In this document: positions 1 to 12,632 of the stretch, in pieces
Numbering within the stretch: the stretch's first letter is position 1
Layout of the letters: every line of letters starts with the position of its first letter
Source: Mugil cephalus
Lineage: Eukaryota; Chordata; Actinopteri; Mugiliformes; Mugilidae
Direction of reading: 5' to 3'
Assembly: GCF_022458985.1 (NCBI RefSeq)
Contig: NC_061776.1
Location: 1,651,575 to 1,715,574 of the forward strand
DNA: 64,000 nt
Program-made: the position numbers and the translations under genes
Notes under the pieces: model-generated
The model's database searches: none
Seen by the model: only the letters and a program-made list of their open reading frames with translations
What the model was told of the DNA's origin: nothing

Positions 1-606
1 ATGTGACTAGAATGTGTTTGACATGTTAATATTCTGCATGTAGACTCTGAGGGGCTGTTTTTGGTCTCTGTCAAAAATAAAACAAAAGGAAAATGTTTTT
101 TTTAATGTACGCTGAGTCCTGTGCGGTTTCTCTTTGATCCGTCCACGTCCTGAGATGAGTTAACTTTTTAGAGGAAAACGTGTTTGTGTGTCTGGATTTT
201 CCTGCAGAAATACAAAGTATTGAAACGACCTCTGTGACCACACGAGAGAAAAACATCTGTATTCCACACAAACTAATATTAAATGGTATAAACCAACTTC
301 TATTGTTGACACGGTCCATAAATACTAAACATAATATTAACCTTAGAAGTCCGACATGTCCTTAAATCAATAAATGAAATCTAAACCAAACTACTGACAC
401 CAACTTTTTTGTCCCCCACAGAGCTAACGTTGTTTTAGCTAGCTAGTTAATTACTTTAATTCACTGCCGATCTCATGAAGCTAAAGTTTGAATAAACTGC
501 AATTCATTAATACACAGGACAAGATGTTACAATCCCTTGTGCCGTGATCTGAGGCAAAACTCATTTAGAAGCCACGTCCAACTGAAAAACCGACCAGCAG
601 TCAGAT

Positions 607-648
607 ACTAGCCTAGCCTAGCCTAGCATAGCTTAGCCTAGCCTAGCC
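607..648. repeat. CTAGC microsatellite
   Basis: About eight imperfect copies of the pentamer CTAGC, with a few CATAG and CTTAG variants. It is a simple repeat with no gene association visible. Confidence 0.85.
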
Positions 649-895
649 AGCAGTAGTAGGTAAAAGAGGTGATGGGACATGCAACTTCACTTCAACCAAC
701 ACCTCTTCCTTCTGCAAAGATCAGAAAATAGATGCTACCAGACACCAGCTAGCTAGCCTGGTCCACAGCAAAGATCCTTCACATCCCTGATGTTGGTTTT
801 ATAACAAATGATGTCACCATGACGTCACTTCCTGTTCGTATAGCTTATTTAAAATCATCTAGGAAAAAAAATCTAAATTAACTAAAATTTTAGTG

Positions 896-1041
896 TTTTA
901 GTTTGGTCCCATCTGCTAACAAGGAGGAGGCTGAGCTTATGACCTGTACTGCAGCCTCCAGCCACCAGGGGGAGCCCCACTGGCTTCAGTTAAGAGGAGG
1001 TGTCATGACGTCCACTTTTTATTACAGTCTATATACTATCT
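896..1041 (+). mobile_element. Dispersed TIR element, copy A (end fragment)
   Basis: The block runs from a phrase about GGTCCCATCTGCTAAC through GCAGCCTCCAGCCACCAGGG to ACAGTCTATA. The same phrases in the same order recur near 10.7, 17.9 and 22.9 kb, and inverted near 25.7 kb, so it is one end of a repeated element. The best copy (22505-22916) shows short inverted ends of the type CCATAGACTGTATA. I infer a non-autonomous DNA transposon; its superfamily is not resolved. Confidence 0.65.
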
Positions 1042-1737
1042 AGTGTTCATGCAAACTGAAGAAGGAGGCTGTTGTGTTGCTATCAGCGCTAGCTATGCAG
1101 CCCTCCAAGGCTACAATCACAATCTGTCCTTGGTGCTTGGTCCTTGGTGCATTGGTTTAGGTGCTATAAATCAACTCAACCCGCACAGTGTTTGATCTTT
1201 GACCTCAACATTATATGCTTTTAAATTTCAATCAGGTCGACAGATGAGGTTTAACGCGGCCTTCGTTATCAGGCTCGGCCCACTGGTCAGGGCAGAGGCT
1301 GCATCATTTAATTGTCTAAATCTAAAACATCGCTGCCTCATCACCTGGAAATAACCCAACTCCACCGTGTGTGTGTTGCACATTTCTGCCGGAGGCCGGG
1401 CCTCAGGCGCGCTGGCCAGTTATGCACATATATATATAGAGTTACAGCCTGGAGGAGGAGGAGGAGGGTGGATGTGTGTGGTGGGTGGTGGTGGGGGGGG
1501 AACAGCTGCTGACTTCTGTCTCAGTCTCAGATTCTGCAGTCGGCTCCAAACTAGAACTTCCCCCAGGATCTAACGTTCATTCATTCAACAGACTCTGATC
1601 CTGACGCTGTTGCCTCCATCACAAACCAACTTTAAAGCTGCACCGAATAAAAGCTCCGGCTACCAGGGGTGTAACAACACAGTTCAGTTCACAGCTTTGG
1701 AGCCACGGCTCCGTTTGATTCCCTGTGGGTGTCGAGC

Positions 1738-2060
1738 ACAGGTGTCAAACACACGGCCTGTGGGCCAAAAGCGGCCACCAGAGGGTCTAATCTGGCCCAA
1801 AATAACATAGAAGACTGTAGTTCTTCATAGAAAATAACTTCTGTCCCCAATTTGTCACGTTTTATTAAAAAACACTGTATTTCTTTTTTTTAAAGAGAGT
1901 TTATTAGATGTAACTTACTTGATTTTTCATTGCACTAACACAATTGGGAAAATCGTGAATTCTCGTTATTTGTAAGTTATTATTCTGTTGTGCTACTCAT
2001 CCCGTCCACTTGAGATCAAACTGGGCTAAATGTGGCCCCTCAAATTAAATGAACCTGAAT
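1738..2060. mobile_element. hAT-like non-autonomous element
   Basis: The left end reads AGGTGTCAAAC...GCCTGTGGGCC and the right end contains GATCAAACTGGGCTAAATG followed by TGGCCCCTCAAAT. This GTGTCAAAC...GGCC vocabulary is typical of a widespread vertebrate hAT-derived MITE. A partner end fragment lies at 16318-16383. No open frame is inside. The family name is from memory and not searched. Confidence 0.5.
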
Positions 2061-3811
2061 CCCAACGATGCAAACAAACAAACAAACAAACAGATTTATT
2101 TTTAATAATAAAAAACTATAATAACAAAAATTTTTATTAAAATATGAACAAATTTATCAAAATAAATGTAACCATAATTGTCCCTGTTTCTTCATTTTAT
2201 CTTGATAACATTTAATTACTGTAAATGTCCCCAGATTCCATTTCAGAAATCTGGTCACCTTAATTTAAGTGTATCTAGCTCACATTTTCCCCTTATTTGG
2301 TTCCTTTGACCTGCGTAGCTGTGTTAGCCTAGCATGGCGCTGCTGAGAAGCTAACTCTGCCCCCTCGTTTCATTATGACTTTGCATTTCCTACGCCTTCA
2401 CGTTACCTGGCCGTTAGCTTGCTAACTGACGTCTCTCTTACGGCTTTTTCTACCATTTAAACGCCATTTTGTGTGAAACAAGTTCACGAGCTCCACTTTA
2501 ACGCAGCATGTGATTAATGACTCTCATAAATTTGCCATTTGAAGTAACCTACAAGTAAGCAAACATTAGGTTTAGCGTCGTTGTATTTTATTGTTAAGAG
2601 CAGTGATGAAATAAAGCATTGAGTGAAGTAAAATAAAAGACATCTACACAACTTCTTTGAGCAATCAGCATAGTTGGCTAGCTAGCGAGAAAGCATTCTG
2701 GTCCTTAATCAGTCCTGCTGTTAAATTATTTACTGGTCACTGTGGCGTCCAAGTACTAAATTATTAATTAATATCCAGGACCTTTTATACTTTGGGTCTT
2801 ACGCCCTGATCGATACTGTTTTAAGTAGATTGACTGCTCTGGATCTAATCTTCTCTGCGATTAAATATGTATGATGAATTTAAACATGTGATTGTAAAAC
2901 TAAGCCTCACTCTCAAGATGAAATAAAAATAATGATACTAATAATAATAATTGCGGCAGGTGAGGGTCATAAACCTCAGACTGCTGCTAAACTGACTACA
3001 GGTAAGTCTCTATATGATTTACCAAAGAAAGCTTCACGTCCACCAAACGTCCATTAACGGTCCATTAAATAAACCGCCCTGTGTGGTGGTTCAGAGGAGT
3101 CAGAGTAAAAATACTGTGACTCTGATTCTCCTCCTCACGCTCTGGAGCCGTCAGTCATCGCTATAAAGAGCTGCAGATCTCAATCTCAGCCAACGTGTGG
3201 ACTCTGGTGCCCGGGGGAAAGTAAAAAGGGCAGAGCTGCAGCGTTTAATCCCCTGAAAAACATTCCTGCGCTGTGGCTTCGATGCATCTGTCACTGCGGC
3301 GCTGCGGCACGACTCCCGAGCTGTTGTTGATTTACATGTTTCACAGCTGCTGCGCGAGCGTATGAGCAAACAGCGGAAAATTAGGAATCCGTCTGCATGT
3401 GTCTAACAAAGCAGAGCGGGACTTGGATGGGGATTTCCATCAGCCCCTGCTCTGCATCTTCCCAAAATGTCAGGGTGTCTCCTTACAAAGAGTTTTTATT
3501 TTTAGTAGGAGGGGGGTTTCGTGTGAGCTTTGCCGCTCCCCTCTGAGTTTATCGGATGGCCCACATCCCGATGGGGGCTGAATCCTGGTTCCCTTTGGAC
3601 CCTGAAGCCTTTTTTTAAAAGGGGGTAGGTGGAGTTTCCCCCTCTCTCCTGTCCTCAGACCTGAGTTTGGGTCACAGCGGTTGGGTGTTTCCATTCTCCT
3701 GTGTCCCTCCTGGTAACCCCTTCCCCTAAAAGTTAACCACAAATCTGCAACTTTTCATCAAGTTTAGGACAAATCCAAGAGGTTTAGAGCTCGACTCATC
3801 GAAATATTGCA

Positions 3812-6800
3812 ATGGATCAGCACAAGTATCGCACGGCAGGCGTCCAGGAGAAGCTGGAGATCATCGGGGTGGAGGACGAGGCCGGCAACCCAATCAGCGC
3901 CCTGACCATCCTGTCCCTGCTGGAGCGCGTCGCCGGCATCATCGACAACGTCCAGTCCAGCCAGCAGCGCATGGAGGAGCGTCAGCAGGACCTGGAGAAC
4001 AACATCAAGACCATCCAGGGGGACGTCCTGAAGCTGGCCAAGGACCACACGGACACCAGCGGCACGGTGGAGAAGCTCCTGCAGAAAACCCGCAAGGTCA
4101 GCGCCAACGTCAAGGAGGTCCGGGCGCGCGTCGAGAAGCAAAACGTCCGGGTCAAAAAGGTTGAAACGACGCAGGATGAGCTGCTCACCCGCAACAAGTT
4201 CAGAGTCGTCATCTACCAGGTGAGACAAGGTCCAAGGTGTCGCCGTGGTGGTTTGACTTCTGCAATAATTTGAGATCTTGAATATCTGTGACAGAGGGTT
4301 CCAAGGGGACAAAGCTTTGGGGGAAAGGTTGGGATTAATTGATTGACAATTATAATTAGTCAAATCAGGTTCAAGAGGTCACGTAACCATTTCAGTCCAA
4401 AAACCTCCTTCACAGCTCAGGAAGTCAATGAAAACTACATAAAATATCCTTAAGAAATCAAAGTTTCTGTTTATGTGCAACTGGGGCTCAATTAAGCATC
4501 AGAGATAAAGTAGAGTACACCGTGCCATGCCGCAAGATCTCAGCTCAGAGTTCATTAGACCAGTGGACGCAGTGAGAGGGCAAGGAAATGAAGGGCGGAT
4601 TAAGTTGAAGCCTTTAAGAGCCCTCCACTGTGCAACACTGGCAATTTACAGAAAAGCGTGCTCGCGTCGAGTGGCGACGCTCTCATCCAGAGTGTGGACG
4701 ACCTTAATCAGGTCGACTGAAGCGTAGGAAAGCAAGGTGATTCACTTCAGAGTTTTAATGGCAATCGGCTGAACACTCGACTAATTATGGGGTGACACTA
4801 GAAACCACGGCAACGTTGGACTGAGCAAATATTCCTGTTGAGGCTTTTAACGTGAAGAATTTGGAGGTAAACCAGAACACTTTGTCTAAGAAACGAGTAC
4901 TCGTGCCGAATAATAGCATTAAATTGGAGGGACTTTCTGTGGAAACATTTGGTTGGATGACGAACAGGATTTTTCATGGTAAAAGCCGTTGTTCACCATC
5001 GGCGTTTTGAGCTAAAATAACAGAAATCCTTACATTTTTACGCTAAAAACACAAGTTAAATAAGTACTTGTTGCAGTAGGAGGAGCTCTGTCATCCGTCC
5101 AAGTTAAAGTCAAATGTTTTGTCGACCCATCTATCCACCCTGACCTCCATCCAGTTAATCACGGCAATGACTTCATGCCAAACAAAAACTATTTAGCATT
5201 TTAGTAGCAACAATGGCTAGTCATCAAACGGAAGAGGACAGTTTGGGTCGATCATATTTTGGTTTGGATCCAGTTTTTAAATCTTAATTTCTTTTCGTGG
5301 AAGCCCAACGTTGTTGAAAGGTCACTGGTCGTAGGTGGAGTGTGTGCATCACGTTTTAAAGACACATTATCTAGTTTGAAAGCGTCTTGTTAAGCTGAAC
5401 AGGTTTTGGTAAAACTATTATTATCATTATACCAGACTTGGTGTGAAATCGAGTCTGGTCAGAGGCAGATGGCCGCCCTGACCGGTCATCTTTACGCTCA
5501 GAGGCAGCCGGTGTTAGATGGAGCTTCTGTCTTCACCAGCGTCTGGATGGTTCAGAATAGAAACCGGAGCTCTATGTGCAGCCAACAGCTGCTGTGGATC
5601 CGTGACACAGGCTCCTATTCTGGGATCTCGACATTCTCCGTCGCTGCCAGCGGGAACACGCCATAAACTGCTGTCGGCCTGAATCAGGGTCTGAAATGGC
5701 AGCTTATCATCAGGGGTCAGAGTAGAGAGAGACGGCGGATCAGTCAACCTGAAACTACATCAAAAAAAGGTTTTTAAAAGACTGGAGCTCAAAACCAGTC
5801 ATGAGGCTTATTTGACAAAGGAGAAGAAGGAGAATGATGGAAGTGACATAAACCCAACTGGAGTTGGTTTGGGAGGTTTTGTAGCTAAGACCTGGGACCC
5901 AAACGAAAGGACAATAATATTTAGTTTAATGAGGAATCACATGAAGTCCCAAGAAAATTCCAAAATCCAAAAGGAAACACAGTATTTATTTAGTTTAAGG
6001 ATCTGGAGACGTCCTCGTTTCTCATTGGCCGACAGGACTTCATTCATAACCCAACTCCATCCAGCTGCTCTGCTACTCTCCTTCCTGTAACAGATAACAC
6101 CATGTTATTAATGTGAACGCTCCTCCACCCACATTACTGCTTCTTGTTCATTTATCTACCATCTTTATAATATGTTTTTTTTTTTTTTACCATCTTCACC
6201 TACTTTTCTTTTTATTAGTGCTTCCCAAGAGTGACGTTTTTGTTTGTTTTTAGAGGCCAAGGTTTTTCCCCTTGTGGGTGAATAAAGTCTCAGTCAGGTG
6301 TCTGGTGTTAAAATCAAGTCTAAACTGCGCTTCCACTAAAATCAGTTAGTTTTTTATTGTTATTATTGTTATTTCCGTCTCTGAGTCTCTGCAGGGCCCT
6401 CCACTCATTAGCAGCAATTGTTTTCACAATCAGTGACAATTATAACTTTTTGAATGATCAATTAAATCAAACTCAATGAGCCCCCTCACCCTCCCAACTA
6501 AAGCGACTTTATTGTTTCTTTTGCGTTTACATGAATCTCGGTTTAAACTGTGCAGAGATACTGAGAATGTGCATGAACGCATGAGATTTATTTCAGACCC
6601 GTCCTCGTCCTCCGGCCTGAATTCAGCTCACGTCACTTCTTCCAATGTCAGAATGTGATTCATAAATCGCCCCCCACCGTTGAGCAGATGCTTTGGTGTC
6701 AATGTCCAACCCGGTCGCCTCAGCTTTTGGCGGCAGGACACACAAATCTCCATCGAGGAGGTCGGGGTGGATGGACGGGTCGACAAAACGTCGTGATGAG

Positions 6801-8502
6801 ACGCGCTGTTTGTTTATCTGGTTTTAATCCAAATACTGTTTTACCTTAACCACAAATCATTTGTATCATGACAAATCGTGAAAAATTATAGGGTTTGTGT
6901 TATTTTTTTTTTGCAATTCTGATAATGAACAACAAAGGTTTCATCCAGTTTACGGAGATTTTCAAAGTTTTACCGTCAAACCGTGGGCTTTCTAAATGAA
7001 TATTCAAATTACAGCAAATGAATAATCGCTGAGCTTTATGCCTAAGATCAGTTACTGTTAGCTAATAAGGCTAATGTTTAAGATTTTAATGTAATTTCTC
7101 TTGTCTTTGTGAAGCACCTTGACTAATCAGTCCCACACAGACTTTCCTGAGTCACTGAATCACTGAATAACTTTGTAATTTTGCCTTTAATTATTAGTTG
7201 ATTATGATAAAACACAGGATAAATATTTAAGGCAAATAATCCTGTTTTTATTACCTAATTACAATATAAAACAATTATTTAATTAATCCCTTTTACTACA
7301 CACAGTTGTTTTAGAAAAAAAAAGTCATTGGTGAAAAGCAAGAAAATGGAACAATGGAATGAAAATTGACTCATCCATTTTCCTCCAAAGAACAGAGTCT
7401 GCATCTCTTCTGGGTATCGACACATTTCAATGACAGCATCAGTTCCAGCTGTGTGACGCTGCTGTGATACTAGGATTTAGTGTCAGACTCTGTCCATGTC
7501 CACCTTTTACTACAGGTGAGGATGGAGACTTAGAGAGAAGCTACATTAACTCTATGAGGAGTAATTTACTGGATGTATAGAAGAGAAACTGGAACAAAAG
7601 CATCAATCTCATCACTCCAGTATCGATCCGACACCGATACTAGCCATGGTATCGATACTATCGATATATGTTACATAGAGTCATAGCGGAAGTCGGTTTT
7701 GCTCTGCGCTACGTTTCCATGGTTTCAGTAGTTGGAGACATCACAGTAAACTTTGGCTTTTAGCTGATAACAAGAGAAATAGACAAAAAAGTCGTGGGCA
7801 GTTGTGTGACACTGCCTCATGTCATTTCTCATGGACTTTTAGGTGACTTGAAGGCATAACCAGGCATTAGCTACATCATACGGTGCAATATTTGCCTCTG
7901 AGATGTAATGAGCCAGAAGTAGAAAGTAAAATAATACAAATAGTAAATGTCATTTGTGATATTAATGTTCATCCATTTGGGTAAATTTTACAGTTAGTTT
8001 ATCTGAGATTAAGACCAGTGACGAATCATTTTAAGATGAATTCAGTTCTTCGGACGTTTAAGTGGTAGCAGCAAACATACACTCTCTTCGGGGGATATTT
8101 TAGTTTTAAAGTCGCAAGTCACGCTTTTAGTTTAAGCTAACGTCTGTGACTGTTCTCAGTCGTCCAGGTCCAGTTCAAGGTTTTTCTTTGAGTCGCCTTC
8201 CTTCAGCTTTGTCTTTGTTTAGACATTGAGCTTTCACCTGTTTTCTCCCTTATGCTAAGCTAAGCTATGCACATATATATATATGAATGTGTGATTGTGG
8301 AGTACAGTAGATGGATCCGTATTCTGAACCCTGGGTCCAGGTTTAGTCGGGTCGCGCCTGCAGAGGAGACGGTTCCCGTGTTGAGTTTCCTCATGACTGA
8401 TGTGCTGTCGGTTATTCTGAGGCCTCCGGTCGTCTCCTAATATAGAACCTCAGCTTCAACCAGGAGGACGCTTTGTTAGAGACACAGCGGCTGAATAATG
8501 GT

Positions 8503-8534
<32 letters not shown>

Positions 8535-11387
8535 GGGGGGGGTAATAAGGAAAAGATAAATGGCTCCAGGTTTGGACGTGGGGACGTTGGTGTTTACGTC
8601 CCTGGACGTTAGAGGACGACGTCTAGTTTTAGTGTTAGAGGAGTTCACAGCTTCTGGTTTGTGATGTTTGTGAGACGCAGAACTGACAAACACAATCAGT
8701 GGAGGTCACACAGCATTGTGTATCTGTGTGTATCTGTGTGTAATATTCACTGCACCGAGCTCAGAGTCATCGGCTCAATGGTTTATTTGTCCCTTTGTGG
8801 TTAGTTTGTGTTTGAAGCTGTTTTGTGTCACCAGGTGATCTTTGTGGTTATTTTGTGTCTCTTTGTGGTCCCGTTTGCTCACCTTATGCAGTCATTTCCC
8901 ATTTCATTGTGGTAGTTTTGTGTCTTTTTGTGTTCAGTTTGCAGTTTGTGTCGTCATGGGATTTCTCTTTGTGGTCATTTTGTGTCTGTTTGTGTGTCTT
9001 TTGTGGTTGTGTTTGGTCACTTTGTGCAGTAACTTCCCATTTCTCTGCGCTTGTTTTGTGTCTTTGTGTAGTCTGATTGCAGTTGTCCATCCATTTTGCA
9101 TAGTTTTGTGTCTGCTTGTGGTCATCTTGTGTCTCTGTGTCGTTGTGGAATATTTCTTTGTGGCAGTTTTGTGTCTTTTTTGTGGTCAGTTAAGTTCATT
9201 TTGCACAGTTTTGTGTCTCTTTGAGGTCACTATATATTTCTTTGTGGCTGTTTTGTGTCTCTTTGTTGTCGTGGAGTCTTTCTTTGCAGCCATCTTGTGT
9301 CTTTAATGTTGACTTTTCAGTGTTGAGAGTTATTTGTGCAGGTTTGTGTCTCATTGTGGTTGTTTTGTGTCTCTTTGTAGGTTGTTTTTCAGTTGCTTAT
9401 ATGCATTATTCATACTTTGTGTCTCCTTGGTGTCATTTCAAATTACCTCAGAGTTCTTTTGTATCTTTCTGTGCTTATAAACTATGTCGTTTAGGTTATT
9501 GTGTATTTCTTTGTGGGTTTTTTTGTGTCTCTTCGGTGTCATCTTCTGTCTGAGGCTCGTTGTCTCTCAGCGTTTGTTCAGTAAAGTGTAACGAGACTTT
9601 GATGAGTCCCCGGTTGTTCTTAACTTAATTACGTCCTGTGAACTTGGCGTCACCAGTGAGGTTATTAAAACGCTCTTTGACCCACATTCCCAACACGCCG
9701 CTGTAATTATTGTGTCTGGACGCGCTCTGACGCCTCCTCCCTGATTAATGAGCGCCATCATCACAGGTGGCCACAGCTTAATTAGGATTAATTGGCTTTC
9801 ACATCCAAAGTCACCTGTAGGGCGCAGCAGGTGGAGCCGGCCCGCCACCACTTTAATCATTTTAACTCATTTTAACTTCTTATAACGCATCAAAACAAGG
9901 TTTGACTTTTTTGATTATTTCAAAACAAAGAAAGAGGAAAAATTTGCAAAAATCAAAAGACAATAACTGTGACAGTAATAATCTTATTTTAGTCCATTAA
10001 CGTTAACTAAAAAATATATAACGTAATACATAGAAACGTTTTTTGACCACATAGACTCCCAGCTGTGTCCAGATGTAAATGATGGTGATGAGGTTCATGT
10101 TCATGATGCTAGCAGAGCCTCCATCTCCTCGATTAGACACAGTAATTTATCCATGATGGCTGGAAGAGACAGACTGATCTCGGTTTGATGGGCGTGGCCA
10201 GATCAGAGCCAATCGGTTTGGTTGGGCGGGGCTTAGTGCAGTGATGGATGCAAAAGACAAATAAGTACAGCTATTTTCATGGGGATATGGGCGGCGCCAT
10301 CTTGTGGCTTTGGAACCAGAGTCTGATCAGTGAGCTATGAGGGCGGGGCCACGATATTGATGCCCCGCCCCCACGCTTCCTTCAGACTCACTTGCGTTTT
10401 GGTTTAATTAATGCTAATGCTGATCTACCTTCACCAGCTACGAGGACACGTTGGATTACACACTGAACTTATTTTGAAAACTTTACGGAGTGGTTGGCAT
10501 GGCAACTGGTGGTCGCTATTATGTCACAGCCTGTTTCTATAGCGCCAAATAACAAATGAAATCGAAAAAAAAAATTCATCAACATTAAATTAACCAACTA
10601 AAATGACAGAAACCTTGAAATCCTTGAAAAAACATATTTGATGTGTATTTTAGTGTTTTAGTTGACACTAACGTGGAGGGGGAGGAGCTTATGAGCCATA
10701 GTGCAGCCTCCAAAACCTCCAGACGTTGTTGTTTAACTTGCATCTTGGCAACATGTGGTCTGAGGTAGATCTCCAGATTAAATGTCTCTCCTCTCCTTGC
10801 AGGGTGAGACAGAGATCCCCTCAGTGGCCGTCACCAAGTCTCCCAAAGGACTCGGCCTGGAGGGGCTGGACATCGAGCCCGACACCTACGACGTCCCCGC
10901 CGACCTCTCCTCCGACGAGGAGGGCCTGAGCGCCGAGGACGCCGACCCCTCCAGAGCCGCTCGACTCAAGAAGTCCATGGTGAAGAGCACGGAGTCCCTG
11001 AAGGCCGCCTTCTCCAAGGAGAACATGAGCAAAACCAAGGGCAACCTGGGCACCAGGTTCCACAACCTGGGCGAGAAGGTGATGCCCCCCGAGCGCCGGG
11101 AGAAGATGCACCAGGCCGGCGAGCGGCTGAAGCAGTCCGGCGAGAGGCTGAAGGAAAACATCGCCAAGAAGGCTCCCACCAAGGAGACCTTCCGCATCAA
11201 GCTGAAGAAGGAGCGGGCCGTGGCCGAGGGCCAGGAGGGGGCCGAGGCCGAGGCCGAGCTCCAGGGCCAGGCCAAGGGGGAGGGGTCCGCCGGCATCACC
11301 TACACCGAGGTCGCCATGGAATCCAAGAGGGAGGGGCCTGTGGAGGAGGCCGGCGCCACCAGGATAACAGAAGATTACAGGAAGTAG
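3812..11387 (+). CDS. cavin4: Cavin-4 (muscle-restricted coiled-coil protein, MURC)
   Basis: Two coding exons, 3812-4219 (136 codons, donor GTGAGA) and 10803-11387 (194 codons plus stop TAG, acceptor TTGCAG), join in phase 0 to give 330 residues. Exon 1 encodes the heptad-rich helical region that trimerises cavins (about residues 28-125, LTILSLLERV to EELLTRN-type end, with ARVEKQ and KFRVVIYQ). Exon 2 has an acidic DLSSDEE (170-176), a basic stretch AARLKKS, AFSKENM (205-211), PPERRE (231-236) and paired GERLKQSGERLKENI (243-257) with APTKETF. The SKEN, PERRE and repeated GERLKQ pattern fits cavin-4 better than cavin-1, -2 or -3. Cavin-4 coats caveolae and T-tubule precursors in muscle and supports Rho/ERK signalling. 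Teleosts have a and b paralogs; I cannot tell which this is. The intron is 6.6 kb and full of repeats. Confidence 0.93.
8503..8542 (+). repeat. G30 homopolymer with trailing G8
   Basis: Thirty consecutive G (8503-8532), then AC, then eight more G, inside the cavin4 intron. Strong G-quadruplex potential on the + strand. The exact length is uncertain because such runs are hard to sequence. Confidence 0.9.
8790..9560 (+). repeat. Degenerate TTTTGTGTCTCTTTGTGGTC minisatellite
   Basis: About 770 bases of imperfect tandem units of roughly 20-26 bp built on TTTTGTGTCTCTTTGTGGTC, within the cavin4 intron. The long open frames across it (C/V/F/L-rich) arise from the repeat and are not genes. Confidence 0.85.
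10292..10735 (+). mobile_element. Dispersed TIR element, copy B
   Basis: Starts at GCGCCATCTTGTGG and runs through GAGGGCGGGGCCACGATATT, GTTGGCATGGCAAC (10493-10506) and TTTCTATAGCG to GTGCAGCCTCC. All these phrases recur in copies at 22.5-22.9 kb and, inverted, 25.6-26.1 kb. It ends about 70 bp before cavin4 exon 2, so it lies close to that exon's branch-point region. Confidence 0.7.
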
Positions 11388-11756
11388 AGGAAAGATCTGA
11401 CACGAAAGACGAAGCAGGACACTGGGAAAAAAAAAAAAAGAAGTTGTGAACGGAGTTAGAGAGAAGGTCTGTGATTGGTCCACATCAAAGCCGGTGACAT
11501 GTTCAGTAGTTTTAGATTCAAAGTTCCCAAGGTTTGTGTGTGATTGGCTAATTTGTGAGTGGTGGTCGTTAACAGGTGCAGATGAGTTTTAATTTGCACG
11601 GAAAAGGAAAGAGAGGACGAGTGGGTTAATTAAGAGAAGGGTGAAGAATGTTGGTCTTTTATGTGGATGTAAATATAATGTTCCAAAAACTGGGAGGGTG
11701 AACCAGGCCTCAGCTGGTCTCTGAGGAGCCTGAGAAGAGATAAAAGAAACTAACAC

Positions 11757-11909
11757 CGGCCCCGTTCAGACCTTCACGCTGACATCCAGCCTCTCCAGAG
11801 TCCAGGTGTGAACAGTGATCTGTGGAGGGGGCAGTTGGAGGTGGTGGACCGGGTGCAGATCAGATCTCTCAGGGTGGATGTTGAAGGTCTGGAGGTCTGA
11901 ACGGGGCCG
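11757..11909. mobile_element. 153-bp MITE with 17-bp perfect inverted ends
   Basis: CGGCCCCGTTCAGACCT at 11757-11773 is exactly inverted at 11893-11909. There is no open frame inside. The ends resemble a teleost hAT-type MITE family beginning GGCCCYGTTCAGACCT, from memory. It sits about 370 bp after the cavin4 stop codon and before the likely polyA signal, so it should be part of the cavin4 3'UTR. No clear target-site duplication is visible. Confidence 0.8.
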
Positions 11910-12626
11910 CGGAGTCGACGTCAGACTGGTTTCTGAACGCAGAGTGGGGGGGGAGGAGGTGGGGGGACCTCGTGGTGCTAGGAGGCAACATCAGTGAGCG
12001 CTCGGGTAGAAAGGAGGTGAAGAGCCTTAACTGGACCTCAGGTGGCATCAACGATGCTCGTTGTTCCAGCTCTTCATGTTTACACTGGGTTAAATGTTTA
12101 AACGCAAAAATGATAGAACGGAGGAATCCACGGGCGCTACCTCGTGCACATTCCTCCTTCAGTTTAACCGACTCATAAACTAATGAAACTTTGCATGAGC
12201 TTCAGAGAAACGCGTCAGCTCTAGACAGTAGCTGCTAGAGTGGAAGTGAGTGTGCTGGATTTAAGGTGGTCTGAGCTTTTTGTTTTTTTTTTGGGCACTT
12301 CTACGTTTTGCTGAATGAATGTTTTATTTAATTAACTTATTGTTTTGCTGCTTGATGTTTATAGTTTCTTTTAAAGCTGAGCGAGCACGCGGAGGCCACC
12401 GCCATTTTTAACTTTTCAGTCGTCAGATAATATATAACCTTTAGAGGCTTTAGCTTCCATAGCGCTGCTGCTATTAACCTTTAGTACAGAGTCTTATTCT
12501 TCTCCTGTCTCATTTCATACTTCTGTTCCTGTTCCTGTATTTGTAGCTGCTGAGTGGGTTTAACAGTAGTTTGATGGTATCCGGGTTCAGACTGGAACGT
12601 GACTGTACTCACCTTGTTTTTGTATA

Positions 12627-12632
12627 AATAAA
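12627..12632 (+). promoter_or_regulatory. Likely cavin4 polyadenylation signal
   Basis: AATAAA in a T-rich setting, 1.24 kb after the cavin4 stop, followed by a CTCTCAC/GTGACACA stretch. It is a good AATAAA within reach of the gene, giving a 3'UTR of about 1.25 kb. Inferred from the hexamer only. Confidence 0.55.

Larger units (their letters stand above)
1..3811. other. Gene-free flank upstream of cavin4
   Basis: I see no convincing exon here. All open frames are short and unlike known proteins. The stretch holds a CTAGC microsatellite, a piece of the dispersed TIR family (about 896-1041), a hAT-like MITE (about 1738-2060), an AAAC run near 2080 and AT-rich DNA. The last few hundred bases before 3812 should contain the cavin4 promoter and 5'UTR, but I cannot place the transcription start. 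Confidence 0.6.

Noticed and set aside
5406-5747. Overlapping 77-86 codon frames in the cavin4 intron
   Set aside because: No similarity to known proteins, no splice context, and average base composition.
7620-7690. Palindromic GGTATCGATAC/TATCGATA phrases as a regulatory site
   Set aside because: The surrounding text looks like a degraded dispersed repeat, and nothing else supports a regulatory role.
8842-9306. 154-codon plus-strand frame rich in Val, Cys, Leu, Phe resembling a membrane protein
   Set aside because: It falls exactly on the TTTTGTGTCTC minisatellite, and its antisense frames are also open. A repeat artefact.
10821-11483. 220-codon minus-strand frame
   Set aside because: Shadow of cavin4 exon 2, caused by its high GC content at third positions.
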